Shown piece after piece: positions 1 to 5,527 of a DNA stretch of 7,253 bases. The notes below the pieces were generated by a model. That model ran no database searches. It saw nothing but the letters and a program-made list of their open reading frames with translations, and had not been told where the DNA came from. This DNA comes from DASUVJ01 sp036378995 (GTDB lineage Bacteria; Patescibacteriota; Saccharimonadia; Saccharimonadales; Saccharimonadaceae), in assembly GCA_036378995.1 (NCBI GenBank), contig DASUVJ010000011.1:1-7253 (forward strand), in the 5' to 3' direction. Every line of letters starts with the position of its first letter. Positions within the stretch are counted from its first letter, which is position 1. The position numbers and the translations under genes are program-made.

Positions 1-680
1 TCCAGGTAGATCGTGTCCTCGCCAATATCACTTAAGGTCTGGAACTCATCACTGAAGCGCTTAGTGAAGATTCCTCCATCGGCCGCAGTACGAAATGTAA
101 TGTCGCCGATACCCAAACGTTCATATATACGGTGATATGCCTCTGCGGCACGCTCATATAGCTCTTCGTGCTCATCTTGCGTGCGTGCAAGCGAGTACAT
201 ATCCTTCATTACAAACTCACGACCACGAAGCAAACCGCTCTTGGCGCGCAATTCGTTGCGGAACTTGTTTTGGATCTGGTAGACATAGATCGGCAAGTCT
301 TTGTACGAGTTAACATATGAACTCAGTGCGTCTACGATTGGCTCCTCGTGTGTAAGCCCAAGCCCAAGCTCACTGCCGTTTGCAAGTTTTGTCTTGAACC
401 AGTTATCGACTTTAGCATCGTCCCAACGGTCGGTTTTTTCAAATATATCTTTTGGCTGCAGTGCGGTCATCATGACTTCCTGTCCGCCGATTGAATCCAT
501 TTCTTCGCGTACGATCTTTTTAATGTTCTCCATGACACGAAGACCGAGCGGCAAATATGCGTAGACTCCGGCCATTTCTTTATGAATAAATCCGGCACGG
601 ATAAGTAGCTGCGCATTCCGGGCCACTTCATCGGCTGGTGCGGTCTTGCTGGTTTTGGTAAACAACTGCGACATTCGCAT
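1..680 (-). CDS. proS: Prolyl-tRNA synthetase (class II), N-terminal part, truncated by window edge
   Basis: ProRS charges tRNA-Pro with proline in the cytoplasm. About 226 residues are visible; the C-terminal part lies outside the window. The N-terminus MRMSQLFTKTSK is typical of bacterial ProRS. The class II core is clear: a motif 1 region around residues 60-76 ending in a proline, the substrate loop LTHEE at 109-113, and motif 2 with FRNE at 140-143 followed by SGLLRGREF at 148-156. The segment around residues 195-222 (TFRTAADGG, then DEFQTL and GED) matches the stretch that precedes the editing domain in E. coli-type ProRS; whether that domain follows cannot be seen. The first ATG was chosen because GGAG sits 10 nt upstream; the ATG two codons later would be 16 nt away. 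It is the last gene of the cluster and is separated from the CPBP gene by 112 bp that may hold its own promoter. Confidence 0.96.
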   Translation of the reverse strand, partial: MRMSQLFTKTSKTAPADEVARNAQLLIRAGFIHKEMAGVYAYLPLGLRVMENIKKIVREEMDSIGGQEVMMTALQPKDIFEKTDRWDDAKVDNWFKTKLANGSELGLGLTHEEPIVDALSSYVNSYKDLPIYVYQIQNKFRNELRAKSGLLRGREFVMKDMYSLARTQDEHEELYERAAEAYHRIYERLGIGDITFRTAADGGIFTKRFSDEFQTLSDIGEDTIYL

Positions 681-689
681 AGTAGGTAT

Positions 690-697
690 ACTCCTTA
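690..697 (-). promoter_or_regulatory. Shine-Dalgarno sequence of proS
   Basis: The minus strand reads TTAAGGAG here, and the GGAG lies 10 nt before the proS ATG. This supports the first of two closely spaced ATGs as the start. Confidence 0.6.
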
Positions 698-724
698 AGA
701 TTTTCTAACTGTCACTTCTAGTAA

Positions 725-751
725 TACAAAACAAACTTACCGGCAAGCCGG
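725..751 (-). terminator. Weak terminator-like hairpin between CPBP gene and proS
   Basis: On the minus strand CCGGC-TT-GCCGG is followed by a T-rich run (TAAGTTTGTTTTGTA). The stem is only 4-5 bp and the T run is interrupted, so it may terminate the upstream operon weakly or act as a leader hairpin for proS. Low certainty. Confidence 0.3.
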
Positions 752-792
752 AATACGAAAGACGGGTGTGATGAATCGTTGTGTCATCATTG

Positions 793-1572
793 TTATACCA
801 TTATACCGACAAGTGACGGATTCACAAAGAGCAAGTAGAACGCAAGACCATTTTTTAGCATATGAAGCAAGATTCCCGCCCAGATACTGCCTGTTACCTC
901 GCGGAGTGAACACATGATCATACTGAGCGCGAACGTATCGATTGCCACATTCAGTTGACCGTGAACCGCACCAAAAACTGCACTCGTGATCAGCATTGCA
1001 AGCCAAATCGGAATTCGAGCACGCAGATGTCCGTACAAATAGCCGCGGAATAGCGCTTCCTCTGCGACCGGTGCGATAATTACCAGCGTAATAAACGCCA
1101 TCAAATACTCGTGACGTTGCGCGATATTGTCAAAGCCGATCTCCTGCACCTGTTCAACGTCGAATCCAGGAAGCAACTGCGTCGTCAAAAAGATTAATAA
1201 TGCCGAGGCCAAAAAGTATACGATAAATCCGGCCGGAGCCAGAAGAATATCCGTCCATGTTGGTAGGCGGTTAAGCCCTAATTCGCCCCAATTGGCGCGG
1301 CGCTTCTTAATAAGCCATGGCAGGCCTACGGCAATGCTTAGACTAAGCGTGTAGATAACTGCTGTTGCAAGCGTCTGAAATGCGGCGCCGTCGAACAGAT
1401 CAATCGGCACGCCCAGACGAGTCAATATCCACAAAATAGTATAGACGAGTGCCTGTGCGACACCAAAACTAACGAGAACCCACAGCGGGAATGCAAGCGC
1501 TAAACCGATCTTGCGTGACGTGCGCAACCCACCTGCAGGCGACTGCTTTTTGGTTTTCTCGTCAGGCATCAT
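793..1572 (-). CDS. CPBP family intramembrane glutamic endopeptidase (Rce1/Abi-like)
   Basis: This is a polytopic membrane protein of 259 residues belonging to the CPBP family, related to the CAAX prenyl protease Rce1. The catalytic motifs are intact: EEALFR at 171-176 (motif 1, EExxxR), FGAVH at 200-204 (FxxxH) and HMLKN at 237-241 (HxxxN). Hydrophobic segments lie around 25-50, 66-87, 108-132, 157-170, 188-200, 208-222 and 228-250. The soluble N-terminus is rich in lysine. The gene starts 1 nt after the rseP stop codon (TAA-T-ATG), so the two are almost certainly co-transcribed and translationally coupled. An ATGATG doublet leaves the start uncertain by one codon. Bacterial CPBP proteins have been linked to bacteriocin self-immunity, peptide maturation and protein sorting; the substrate here is unknown. 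Its place beside a site-2 protease suggests a role in membrane proteolysis. Confidence 0.9.
   Translation of the reverse strand: MMPDEKTKKQSPAGGLRTSRKIGLALAFPLWVLVSFGVAQALVYTILWILTRLGVPIDLFDGAAFQTLATAVIYTLSLSIAVGLPWLIKKRRANWGELGLNRLPTWTDILLAPAGFIVYFLASALLIFLTTQLLPGFDVEQVQEIGFDNIAQRHEYLMAFITLVIIAPVAEEALFRGYLYGHLRARIPIWLAMLITSAVFGAVHGQLNVAIDTFALSMIMCSLREVTGSIWAGILLHMLKNGLAFYLLFVNPSLVGIMV
800..827 (-). promoter_or_regulatory. Candidate proS promoter inside the 3' end of the CPBP gene
   Basis: The minus strand shows a -35 element TTGTGA (822-827; 4 of 6 consensus bases), a 16-bp spacer and a perfect -10 TATAAT (800-805). The -10 overlaps the last codons of the CPBP gene. Transcription would begin close to the CPBP stop codon and give proS a leader of about 110 nt. 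The motif is clear; activity is inferred. Confidence 0.45.
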
Positions 1573-1573
1573 A

Positions 1574-2710
1574 TTAGAATAACTTTCCGATGTCGGTGAT
1601 AGTAACGACGATCACAAGCAGCATCAGAACCATAAAACCGGTCCCCTGGATTTTTTCTTCACGTTCTTTCGTAAGCGGTTTTTTAAGCAGTTTGAAGATT
1701 GCCGTCACAAACCAGCGGCCGCCATCCAGCGCCGGAATTGGCAAGGCGTTCATCACGGCAAGTGTCAGCGAGATAATTGCCGTTAAGAAGATAACCTGCG
1801 TAAGCCCGGCTTGTTCGGCCGCCGGGAAAATAACACCGAGAATTCCAATCGGTCCCGCTACGCTGCCTCCGGCCTGCTCAAGATTTTTGCCGGCCTCTTG
1901 GCGTGTTTGTTCATCAAAACTAAACTGCATCACAAAGCCCGAAACAACGTTGCCAATAAGATCACCGAGTCCCTGGAGCGTTACCCATGTGAACTGTGCA
2001 GTCGTACCGATTCCGACTAATGGTGCCGACCAACTCGCTTTTAGTTCCTCACGCTGGTTGAGTCCTGCGCCGAGCAAACTATCGCCGCCGTCTCTAAGAG
2101 TTACTTCTTTTGTAGCCTCGACGCCGTCTCGCGTGTAGATCACACTGACCGTTTTACCTTTGTTTTCCTTAGTAAGGTCAATCAGACGCTGAGTCGTCGG
2201 CACTTCCTGGCCGTCGAACCGTTGGATCGTATCCCCTACTTTTAGTCCCGCTTTCTCCGCCGGATATCCAGAGGTGAGCATAGCAATTTCAACCGGTTTT
2301 TTTGTAATGGTCGTGTCACTAGCAACTGTAAACTGATCAGGTAAGACCTTTGGCAGCCCCGTCCAGGCAAGTACCGTTAAAAGCAGCGCGGCAACAATCC
2401 AGTTGATACCGACCCCGGCAAGAAGAATCTTCGTCTTTTGCCAGAAGGATGCGGCGCCGTAGTCACCCTTTTTATTTGCAGCATCGTGTTCGCCCTGCAG
2501 TTTTACGAACCCGCCAAGCGGCAACCAGTTTAAGGTGAATAAAACGCCGTTTTTTAGCTTTTTGCCCCATGCTTTTGGCGGAAAGCCGATTCCGAATTCC
2601 TCCACGACCACACCGTTACGGCGTGCAACAATAGCATGCCCGAGTTCGTGCACCACCACCAAAAAGACCAGAATTAATAAGCCTAAAATGATTCCAAAAA
2701 TGAGTTCCAT
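1574..2710 (-). CDS. rseP: RIP metalloprotease RseP (site-2 protease family)
   Basis: This is an intramembrane zinc metalloprotease of 378 residues that cuts membrane-bound anti-sigma factors or remnant signal peptides within the bilayer. The zinc motif HELGH is at 21-25 in the first membrane helix. The conserved GGFVKL lies at 66-71, and a single PDZ domain spans about 138-208 (core SGYPAEKAGLKVGD). The second catalytic block NALPIPALDGGR is at 321-332, with the LDG aspartate at 329 as third ligand. Membrane helices lie near 5-27, 95-118, 303-325 and 357-377. The single PDZ domain makes it shorter than the E. coli protein with two (about 450 residues) and more like Gram-positive forms. The start codon directly follows the uppS stop (TAG-ATG) with GGAGG inside the end of uppS, so translation is probably coupled. 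The substrate is not evident from this window. Confidence 0.95.
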   Translation of the reverse strand: MELIFGIILGLLILVFLVVVHELGHAIVARRNGVVVEEFGIGFPPKAWGKKLKNGVLFTLNWLPLGGFVKLQGEHDAANKKGDYGAASFWQKTKILLAGVGINWIVAALLLTVLAWTGLPKVLPDQFTVASDTTITKKPVEIAMLTSGYPAEKAGLKVGDTIQRFDGQEVPTTQRLIDLTKENKGKTVSVIYTRDGVEATKEVTLRDGGDSLLGAGLNQREELKASWSAPLVGIGTTAQFTWVTLQGLGDLIGNVVSGFVMQFSFDEQTRQEAGKNLEQAGGSVAGPIGILGVIFPAAEQAGLTQVIFLTAIISLTLAVMNALPIPALDGGRWFVTAIFKLLKKPLTKEREEKIQGTGFMVLMLLVIVVTITDIGKLF

Positions 2711-3400
2711 CTATCCTCCAAATCGCCGAGCTCGCCGTGAATATTCTTCCAGTATAGCGGTTACGTCTTCTTTTGTCATGTCCGGCCAGAGTTTATCAAG
2801 CCACATTAATTCGCTGTATGCCGCGCGCCAAAGCATAAAATTCGAAAGGCGCTGTTCTCCGCTCGTCCGAACAACCATGTCTACCGGCGGCACTTCGGGT
2901 GCATACAGACGCTGCGCGATTGTCTCGGGCGTAATGTCTTCGGCTGCTATCCCCTCTTGAACAATTTTCTTGCACGCATCGGCGATTTCCTGGTGACCGC
3001 CGTAGTTAAAGCAGACCGCCAGCGTGCCGCGCGTATTATCCTTCGTCAGCTCCTCGGCATCATTAATAGCCCTTAGGATCTTGGCGCTGACATTATCAGG
3101 CGTTCCAAGGACCCGCAGGCGAATATTTTGTTCGCCAAAACGAGGCAAATCCGAAGAAAGGAGTTTTAATACTAGCGACATCAGACGGTTCACCTCGTCT
3201 TTGCTGCGCTTCCAGTTTTCTGTACTGAAGATATACGCCGATACATACTCGACTCCCGCGTCAAACGAGGCCTCGGCAATATCACCGATCGTGTTGTATC
3301 CCGCCAAATGGCCTTCGTATGTCGGCAACCCGTGGCTTTTCGCCCAGCGGCGGTTGCCGTCGACAATATATCCGATGTGTCTAGGCGCCGCGGTATCCAT
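2711..3400 (-). CDS. uppS: Di-trans,poly-cis undecaprenyl diphosphate synthase
   Basis: UppS extends farnesyl diphosphate with isopentenyl diphosphate units in cis to make the C55 lipid carrier for peptidoglycan and surface glycans. The protein has 229 residues, slightly short for the family (about 240-255) because the N-terminal extension is small. The catalytic aspartate is D14 in DGNRRWAK, where an Arg replaces the Gly of the E. coli motif; FSTENW lies at 58-63. The C-terminal pyrophosphate-binding block RTSGEQRLSNF spans 178-188, with R178, R184, S186 and E197 at the positions of E. coli R194, R200, S202 and E213. The start codon overlaps the frr stop by one base (TAATG). No cdsA or dxr follows, unlike the common bacterial order, so the isoprenoid precursors must come from genes elsewhere or from outside the cell. 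Confidence 0.96.
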   Translation of the reverse strand: MDTAAPRHIGYIVDGNRRWAKSHGLPTYEGHLAGYNTIGDIAEASFDAGVEYVSAYIFSTENWKRSKDEVNRLMSLVLKLLSSDLPRFGEQNIRLRVLGTPDNVSAKILRAINDAEELTKDNTRGTLAVCFNYGGHQEIADACKKIVQEGIAAEDITPETIAQRLYAPEVPPVDMVVRTSGEQRLSNFMLWRAAYSELMWLDKLWPDMTKEDVTAILEEYSRRARRFGG

Positions 3401-3963
3401 TAGATTGTTAGGATATCCTTCTCTTTTTCCTTGAAAACTGCGTCGATCTTGTCCTGGAAATCACCCATAAGTTTGTCAATTTCTTTTTCAACGCGCTTTA
3501 CGTCGTCTTCGCTCAGCTCCTTCGCATCCTTCTTGCGCTTTGCGTCCTTAAGGGCATCTTGGCGAATGTTGCGGAGTGCAATACGAGCTTCTTCTACTTT
3601 TTCACCGGTTTGCTTAACAAGCAGACGGCGGCGCTCTTCTGTAAGCGGTGGCACAGGCACTCGAACAACACGACCGTCGTCACTCGGGTTAAAACCTAGT
3701 GATTGGTCAGCGCGAATAGCAGCGGCAACCGCTTGTACGTTACCTGGATCAAACGGCGTCACCTGCAAAAGCTGAGGTTCTGGCGCGGTAATATTCGCAG
3801 CTTGGTTAAGCGGCATCATTGTGCCATAAACTTCAACCTTCACTCCTTCAAGCATTGCAGGATGTGAACGGCCGGTGCGGACTTTCTTTAGTTCGTCCTC
3901 AAAATGCATGAGAGCGAGCGACATTTTTTCTTCGTAGGAATCGGTGTTAAACATATATTTCAT
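3400..3963 (-). CDS. frr: Ribosome recycling factor
   Basis: RRF works with EF-G to split post-termination ribosomes. From the chosen ATG the protein has 187 residues, against about 185 for the family. The signature KKVRTGRSHPAMLEGV near the N-terminus, the segment TPFDPGNVQAVAAAI, the block NPSDDGRVVRVPVPPLTEERR and the charged C-terminal helix ending in KEKEKDILTI are all typical. Start choice is uncertain. ATG at 3963 fits the family length, and a further in-frame ATG at 3954 would also fit. A TTG at 3975 has the best-placed Shine-Dalgarno-like sequence (AGGGG, 6 nt upstream) but would add four residues. The gene begins about 20 nt downstream of the tail of a GC-rich terminator belonging to the inserted gene, and pyrH, its usual upstream neighbour, is missing. 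It overlaps uppS by one base. Confidence 0.96.
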   Translation of the reverse strand: MKYMFNTDSYEEKMSLALMHFEDELKKVRTGRSHPAMLEGVKVEVYGTMMPLNQAANITAPEPQLLQVTPFDPGNVQAVAAAIRADQSLGFNPSDDGRVVRVPVPPLTEERRRLLVKQTGEKVEEARIALRNIRQDALKDAKRKKDAKELSEDDVKRVEKEIDKLMGDFQDKIDAVFKEKEKDILTI

Positions 3964-3985
3964 TTTACCACGCAACTGCCGCCCC

Positions 3986-4049
3986 TAAAAATGCGAAGAG
4001 CCCCGCCGCGGTCCCGGAGTGGCCCGGGTGCGGGCGGGGCTGTCTTCGC
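3986..4049 (-). terminator. Large GC-rich intrinsic terminator of the inserted gene
   Basis: The arms GCGAAGAGCCCCGCC (3993-4007) and GGCGGGGCTGTCTTCGC (4033-4049) pair over 15 bp, with a 2-nt bulge at 4041-4042. A second stem inside the loop pairs CCCGG (4013-4017) with CCGGG. On the minus strand the hairpin is followed by ATTTTTA. The strong, compound GC stem suits a high-GC donor and differs from the AT-flanked terminator after tsf. It lies between the inserted gene and frr. Confidence 0.88.
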
Positions 4050-4067
4050 AGCGCAGGAGGATCGACG

Positions 4068-4685
4068 TCACACCCAGCGCACTGTGTCCATGACGCTGCG
4101 GAGGATCTCGGGGCTCATCGGCCCACCATCCCCCGCGTACGTCATCACGAACAGCTTCTTGCCGGGGATGTACCACGCGTGCCCCGAGTACTCGTCCTCG
4201 GGTCCGCACGGCAGGTAGTAGTACCGGGCGGTCTGGCCGCTCAGGTCGAACTCCTTGGAGCCGGACAGTTCGCCGTGGATCTCCTGCGTGCAGGAGTCCT
4301 TGGCCCAGGCGGCGGCAGGGTTGTCGCCGAAGAACTTGCCCATCTCCGGGTCCGCCAGGTCGACGAACGTGATGACGGTGCAGTTGGACGTGCAGCCGCT
4401 GATGTCGGTGTACGGCTGGGTGCCCTTCGGGGCGGAATCGCCGCTGTCCCAGATCTCCCCAGAGGGGCGCTGGAACGTGAGGCGGTTGAAGAGCGCCGTC
4501 AGTTCAGAGCTGCCCTGCCATCCGGTGTTGGTGCCCGGAAGGGCGACCTCACGGGCCGGCGCAGGAGTGGCGGGTTCGCCAGAGCTGCCGATGCTCTGGA
4601 GCCCGACGACGCTCAGGACGAGTGCCGTCACGGCTCCGAAGACGACCAGCGGCCAGCGGCGGGACTTGCGGGTGGATGCGGACAT
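4068..4685 (-). CDS. Uncharacterised membrane-anchored or secreted protein of actinobacterial type
   Basis: I do not recognise a family. The protein has 205 residues: a basic N-terminus (residues 1-11, with TRKSRRW), one hydrophobic segment at about 12-30, then a linker rich in Ser, Pro and Ala (GSSGEPATPAPA, 33-44) and a soluble domain of about 160 residues. There is no lipobox cysteine, so it is either a signal anchor or a signal peptide cut near residue 44. The domain has four cysteines (98, 102, 132, 160) that could form two disulfides outside the membrane. The end is rich in aromatic residues (RYYYLPCG, HAWYIPGKKLF). Codons almost always end in G or C, and it is the only complete gene here ending in TGA. 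The ATG is chosen for GAGG 7 nt upstream. It sits alone between the frr-side promoter and frr, with its own terminator, so its function is probably unrelated to its neighbours. Confidence 0.88.
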   Translation of the reverse strand: MSASTRKSRRWPLVVFGAVTALVLSVVGLQSIGSSGEPATPAPAREVALPGTNTGWQGSSELTALFNRLTFQRPSGEIWDSGDSAPKGTQPYTDISGCTSNCTVITFVDLADPEMGKFFGDNPAAAWAKDSCTQEIHGELSGSKEFDLSGQTARYYYLPCGPEDEYSGHAWYIPGKKLFVMTYAGDGGPMSPEILRSVMDTVRWV

Positions 4686-4690
4686 ACGAT

Positions 4691-4703
4691 CACCTCATAG
4701 GTG
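4691..4703 (-). promoter_or_regulatory. Shine-Dalgarno sequence within a short inverted repeat
   Basis: On the minus strand CACCT-ATG-AGGTG forms a 5-bp stem with a 3-nt loop. The right arm includes most of the GAGGTGAT ribosome-binding site of the inserted gene. Folding could hide the site. The same bases contain a minimal reading frame ATG-AGG-TGA just before the true start. The sequence is plain; a regulatory role is inference. Confidence 0.4.
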
Positions 4704-4716
4704 TGAATGGTCGGTT

Positions 4717-4729
4717 ATCGAGCTTCGAT
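4717..4729. repeat. Short inverted repeat in the leader of the inserted gene
   Basis: ATCGA-GCT-TCGAT is a perfect 5-bp inverted repeat with a 3-nt centre, about 30 nt before the start codon of the inserted gene. It could be a hairpin or a small operator carried from the donor, or chance. Confidence 0.3.
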
Positions 4730-4763
4730 CTCTCGCGGTTACGCTGCGGAAGACTTAATTACT

Positions 4764-4792
4764 ATTTTAACATATTTTGTTATAAATAGCAA
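4764..4792 (-). promoter_or_regulatory. Promoter upstream of the inserted gene, probably the original frr operon promoter
   Basis: On the minus strand TTGCTA (-35, 4787-4792; 4 of 6) is followed by 17 bp and TAAAAT (-10, 4764-4769; 5 of 6). An overlapping pair, TTGAGT and TATGTT, is also 17 bp apart. The AT-rich composition matches native intergenic DNA, not the island. It lies downstream of the tsf terminator, where a promoter for frr-uppS-rseP would be expected. It now faces the inserted gene with a leader of about 70 nt. Confidence 0.6.
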
Positions 4793-4882
4793 CTCAAGAC
4801 GCGCCCTAGAGGATTCTTTCTTTTGGCGCACATCGAGGCTGGGGCCATAATAGCTTCATCGCCAGGCATTGTTGACCAATAT

Positions 4883-4910
4883 AAAATCGGCCCTCTAAAG
4901 GGCCGATTTT
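4883..4910 (-). terminator. Intrinsic terminator after tsf
   Basis: A perfect 12-bp stem pairs AAAATCGGCCCT (4883-4894) with AGGGCCGATTTT (4899-4910) around a 4-nt loop. It ends with TTTTAT on the minus strand and begins 17 nt after the tsf stop codon. The symmetric A/T flanks mean it could stop transcription in both directions. It separates rpsB-tsf from the next unit. The stretch 4793-4882 beyond it shows nothing else convincing. Confidence 0.9.
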
Positions 4911-4927
4911 TACAGTTACGACGAAAT

Positions 4928-5524
4928 TTACTCGTTAACGCCAAGCTCGATGCGCTTGAACTGGGAGATACGAATGTTTTCACCGCTCTTAGCAATCTGC
5001 TCTTTAATGCGGTCACCGACTGTCATTGTGTCGTCAAGAACGAATGACTGCTCGGCAAGAACCTGCTCGGCGAAGTGCTTTTTAAGCTGGCCTTCGACGA
5101 TTTTTTCAGCCATTTCAGCAGGCTTGCTTTTAAGCGCGTCACTTTCAAGAAGTTCCTTCTTTTTAGCTTCGTACTCGTCAGATGGAATGTCTTCAAGCGT
5201 TGCATATTTTGGCGCCATGGCAGCAATCTGCATAGCGATCTGGTGTGCGAACTCTTTGAATTCTGGGAGGCGGGCAACGAAGTCCGTCTCACAGTTTACC
5301 TCGACGATAACGCCGATGCGGCCGCTGTGAACGTAGCTTTCAACCAAGCCTTCGCGGGTTTCGCGGTCACCTTTTTTCTCTGCGCGGGTAAGACCCTTTT
5401 TGCGCATTGCTTCAAGTGCCTTGTCAAAGTCGCCTTCGGCTTCAACGAGAGCAACCTTAGCGTCGGTCAAACCAACGCCAGTAAGTTCTTTAAGCTTCTT
5501 GATGTCTTCGATTGAAACAGCCAT
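4928..5524 (-). CDS. tsf: Translation elongation factor Ts (short form)
   Basis: EF-Ts exchanges GDP for GTP on EF-Tu. The protein has 198 residues, the short type with a reduced core, against about 283 in E. coli. The N-terminal UBA-like domain covers about 1-45 (IKKLKELTGVGLTDAKVAL), followed by the RKKG motif at 41-44. The EF-Tu contact motif TDFVAR is at 80-85 within VNCETDFVAR. The C-terminal part carries the dimerisation-like segment AEKIVEGQLKKHF and the conserved LxDxxxTVGD (LDDTMTVGD). Its start lies 3 nt after the rpsB stop codon, with AGGAG inside the end of rpsB, so the two are co-transcribed. The stop codon is TAA, and a strong terminator follows. The usual next gene, pyrH, is not present. 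Confidence 0.97.
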   Translation of the reverse strand: MAVSIEDIKKLKELTGVGLTDAKVALVEAEGDFDKALEAMRKKGLTRAEKKGDRETREGLVESYVHSGRIGVIVEVNCETDFVARLPEFKEFAHQIAMQIAAMAPKYATLEDIPSDEYEAKKKELLESDALKSKPAEMAEKIVEGQLKKHFAEQVLAEQSFVLDDTMTVGDRIKEQIAKSGENIRISQFKRIELGVNE

Positions 5525-5527
5525 CCC

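Larger units (their letters stand above)
3976..4752. other. GC-rich island, probable horizontal insertion from an actinobacterium
   Basis: Base composition jumps sharply here. The flanking genes are moderately AT-rich with many A/T third positions, while this stretch is dominated by G and C, with codons such as GCC, GTC, CTG, ACC and CGC. The right edge lies where GC-rich sequence gives way to the AT-rich promoter region near 4752. The left edge lies just after the terminator, at about 3976-3992. Contents are one gene, its Shine-Dalgarno sequence and a large terminator. No transposase, integrase, tRNA or clear flanking target duplication is visible. Edges are approximate. Confidence 0.8.

Noticed and set aside
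4179..4700. 173-codon open frame on the plus strand across the GC-rich gene
   Set aside because: Long spurious frames are normal opposite high-GC genes. The minus-strand frame has a ribosome-binding site, a membrane segment, a terminator and G/C-ending third positions.
3992..4753. Imperfect direct repeat TGCGAAGA / TGCGGAAGA at the two edges of the GC-rich island as target duplication
   Set aside because: The left copy is part of the terminator stem and the copies differ by one inserted base. A match of this length is expected by chance, and no mobility gene is present.
4780..4869. 29-codon minus-strand frame between the tsf terminator and the next promoter (MPGDEAIMAPAS...)
   Set aside because: No Shine-Dalgarno sequence, no promoter of its own, and it overlaps the promoter at 4764-4792. 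No recognisable similarity.
4803..4880. Possible tRNA ending near GACCA on the plus strand
   Set aside because: No GGTTCGAATCC-like T arm, no anticodon stem, and the ends do not pair as an acceptor stem.
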